A model generated the notes under the pieces. That model was not told where the DNA came from, did no database searches, and saw only the letters and a program-made list of their open reading frames with translations. 34,039 nt of DNA. Origin: Glomus cerebriforme. Lineage: Eukaryota > Glomeromycota > Glomeromycetes > Glomerales > Glomeraceae. The stretch is from NCBI GenBank assembly GCA_003550305.1, contig QKYT01000466.1, positions 52,095-86,133 on the forward strand, given 5' to 3'. Position numbers and translations under genes: made by a program. Each line of letters opens with the position of its first letter. Positions within the stretch are counted from its first letter, which is position 1. This document shows positions 31,429 through 34,039 of this stretch, one piece after another.

Positions 31429-34039
31429 TCACTCCTCACAATAGTAATAATATCCTTCAATTACACTAACTTTATCAGATTCATTGCCTCCATCTTCTGG
31501 TACTTTTCCACACTGAAAACAAATTTCTTCAAATATACCACTTGAATAATAGGNAACTTCAGTTGGATTATTACATACTAACCCATCATCAACTTTTACT
31601 TTCTTAAAAATTTCTCCATCATCATCATGTTCACTATTCTCATCACCATTATCAGATCCACTTTGTTCAATATTTTCCATTTCTGCTCTTGAATTTGCTA
31701 AAGCTTCAAAAGAATCACCACATACATATTGAATAGTATCTAGATACCTTTCCAAAGAGAATATTTCAAAGGAAGACAATTTACTTTTGCTATATAGTAC
31801 ACGCCATTTATTGCATTCACAACATTCAATTACCAATCCAACATTTCTAACAAATTGAGCAGTAGGACCAAATCCTATTTGGGTTCTTTTCTTTTTTTGT
31901 TGTTGAGTTAATAAAGATGGTCTATGTAGCTCTGTTGTAATTGTACCATATACATCTGAAAATTGTTTATAACTAGTTTTATCAGTTACTGGAATTGGAT
32001 CAGATAATGAATGAACTTGAGAAAAATCAAGTTCATCATTCCTTATTGTCTTGCAAATGTTGCAGTCCAATTACACCACATTTTTTTATTTGAAAGAAAT
32101 AATGACGTGATGTACAGCAGTGATCATAAAATTCTTGTAATTTAACCTAAATAAAATTAATTATGATTTGGTAATTAATTTAGATTATATAAAATAAATA
32201 AATAAAAATATTTACTTTATCTTTAATGTCTTTCTTTGTTCTGTCATCCATATNTAATGAATCTTCAATTTCTAATAAAGATTCCCATAAATTCCTAATT
32301 TCTTCTTCTGTTGCTGATTTATAAGTTANAAATGGCTCATCTTTTAGTAATAATCNTTCAAAAATACCTTCCATTAAGTTAATTGGTTCCTGTAAACTAT
32401 TGATTAATCCATCTTTCAATTGTGGCTCATTTTTTGAATGTGTACGAATTTCTTCCATTGAATTACACTTTTTCATTAAATTTTCTAAATNTTCATCCAT
32501 TTCATTANNCATCAATCCAATACTTTGCATACCAAGNTTTAAAATTGACATTATACNTTCAACAGGATTTTTCCAAGAATGACCTGGTGGAGTTCTAACA
32601 GCAATTAACAAATCCAAATCTAATTTTAAAAATAAAGCTATTAATGCTAATTGAACATGAACATATGTAACTCAATGATCAGGTCCTCCATCAGTTGGCC
32701 ATTTAAAATAAACCAATTTAGTAATGCCAGCAATTGTTTTAATATTATGATTGTTACGTATAGGTTCTAGATTTGCAACTGAAGTTCCACCTAAATCAGC
32801 TATTGCAGTTTGTATTTTTTCTCCTTCGTCTAAATTATGCCCAATACGAACATATCTTTTTATGGCGTGTGCAACCTAATAAACAAAAAAATATCTAATT
32901 AATTTTTGTTTAGTTTAGGATAATATTTTTGAAAACTTACCTGAGCATGATGGGAATCAATACTTGTTTTGGCTTCTCCAGGTTCAAGAAAATATCAACC
33001 ACGAATTTCAATATTATACCATTGATACCAGTTAGCAATAATAGCAACTAATTCAGAGTTATGGTAGTAAGCGCCATTATCTGATACTATTTCAATCCAT
33101 CATGATCTAGGGTTGAGAGTTTCAAAAACAGAATCAAATGATGAAATAGTAAACCAAGCATCCTGCTTGGTATCAGTACTCCAATGATCAAATGCTTGAA
33201 CATTGAGTTGATCAGAAGTATCACATTTTGTAAATACTAAAATCATATGCAATGTCCACCCACGCTTTCCAAAAAACTGTTCTTTGGTCTCCCTTGCACT
33301 CTTAGGTAAAATACGCATCTTATAATCACACACAAAAATTGCTCCATCATTATCTAACTTTGCCAGTCTAGCTTTAAATTGACTATTCAGATACACTTTT
33401 CTTGCTTGATGCGCCAAAAAATAATGTAGTTTTTCCTTGCATTCTTCAATCGTTGAACGGTATTCTTCAAGATTGGTTACAAGATACTGGATGAATACAA
33501 ATAGCTGATCACACATGATACATCNATCAGTATGTAGTTCGTGNCATTCCCCAAATGCATAAAGCAAGCAATGATTGATTATGTTCACATGGATTGTTGT
33601 ACCATCTCCATTTATGGTAAGCTCTTCTTCAAAACCTCTTCTTAAGTGAACACATAATTTTTCCAATTCCGTAATTAATTTATTCTGTAAATAATACAGT
33701 TTTAGACAAAAATTTTTCAATTTCAAAAATATAAGGTATATGTGTACAACTTACCTTTTCTNCTTGATCAGTAATATTTAATCGGATTAGACTAGTTAAT
33801 GTATCAAAAACTTCATAGAAATATTCATTACAAATACTGCATAGACCACCTAGATCATTANNGTAAATATATTGTCCATNTGCCAATNNTGNCATAAATG
33901 ATATCCATTTAATTCCATCTGGGTAAGTTGCTTCAAACTTTTTCCAAAGTGCTTCTTTATTGTCTTTCAAATACAGAATTGGAANATTAGTTTTTGCATG
34001 AACTTTATATGAGCTCATAGAAACATTATCTTTATCTGC
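31429..34039 (-). pseudogene. Element II: transposase-like gene, 5' end off window
   Basis: Four exons are joined by three phase-0 introns: exon 1 34039-33755, intron 70 nt; exon 2 33684-32941, intron 65 nt; exon 3 32875-32216, intron 69 nt; exon 4 32146-31429. All introns start GTAAGT or GTAAAT and end AG. Exon 2 contains ICNHC-type NHCLLYAFGE, IFVCDYKMRILPKSARETKEQ, AFDHWSTDTKQDAWFT, SDNGAYYHN and FLEPGEAKTSIDSHHAQ. Exon 3 contains GGTSVANLEPIR and AVRTPPGHSWKNPVE. Exon 4 has paired Cys motifs (ECCECNKWR, CFQCGK) and an acidic linker. The Asp, SDNG and Glu arrangement recalls DDE (RNase H-fold) transposases; this is inference. In-frame stops are TGA at 33100, 32995 and 32672, plus a one-base frame change near 32060. 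The frame is open at the right edge, so the N-terminus lies outside. About 20 N bases suggest a collapsed multi-copy repeat. Confidence 0.65.

Overview
The window looks like nuclear DNA of an arbuscular mycorrhizal fungus (Glomeromycotina), most like Rhizophagus irregularis. It is very AT-rich, with spliceosomal introns of about 65-82 nt. Its families are ones I associate with these fungi: Sel1-repeat proteins, divergent kinases with an N-terminal Cys4 knuckle, BTB proteins and high-copy transposase-like genes. No bacterial operon, CRISPR array, rRNA or tRNA was seen. The organism is inferred from family resemblance; no search was run.

Layout. 0-0.4 kb: last two exons of a + strand gene. 1.2-2.9 kb: intact Sel1-repeat gene (-). 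3.47-4.09 kb: long terminal-inverted-repeat element. 4.8-5.2 kb: small secreted Thr-rich protein (-), visible only after splicing. 8.1-10 kb: Cys/His-knuckle ORF, a divergent short ORF and a decayed multi-exon gene carrying a minisatellite (-). 11.0-11.4 kb: BTB protein (-). 12.4-14.8 kb: tandem pair of secreted alpha/beta-hydrolase genes (-), one intact and one a pseudogene. 15.3-17.7 kb: decayed transposase-like gene (element I) split by a Tc1/mariner-type MITE. 17.8-19.0 kb: another decayed lineage-specific gene. 19.3-20.5 kb: Sel1-repeat relic. 20.6-22.5 kb: kinase interrupted by a 900-base N gap. 23.1-24.1 kb: pseudogene whose nonsense codons are all TAA/TAG. 24.66-30.99 kb: tandem duplication of about 3 kb carrying a multi-pass membrane protein, broken on the left and intact on the right. 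31.4 kb to the right edge: better-preserved copy of the transposase-like family (element II).

The region does not look like one pathway. It is a gene-poor accessory stretch shaped by tandem duplication followed by decay of one copy (hydrolase, membrane protein, Sel1 internal repeats), insertion of several inverted-repeat elements, and multi-copy transposase-like genes in which isolated N bases cluster, probably because the assembly collapsed many copies. The most unusual signals are the class-specific stop codons in two otherwise collinear reading frames (TAA/TAG only at 23.3-23.8 kb, TGA only in element II), an orphan copy of the hydrolase upstream region 9 kb away, and an insertion that can be timed by an empty site in the paralogous repeat.
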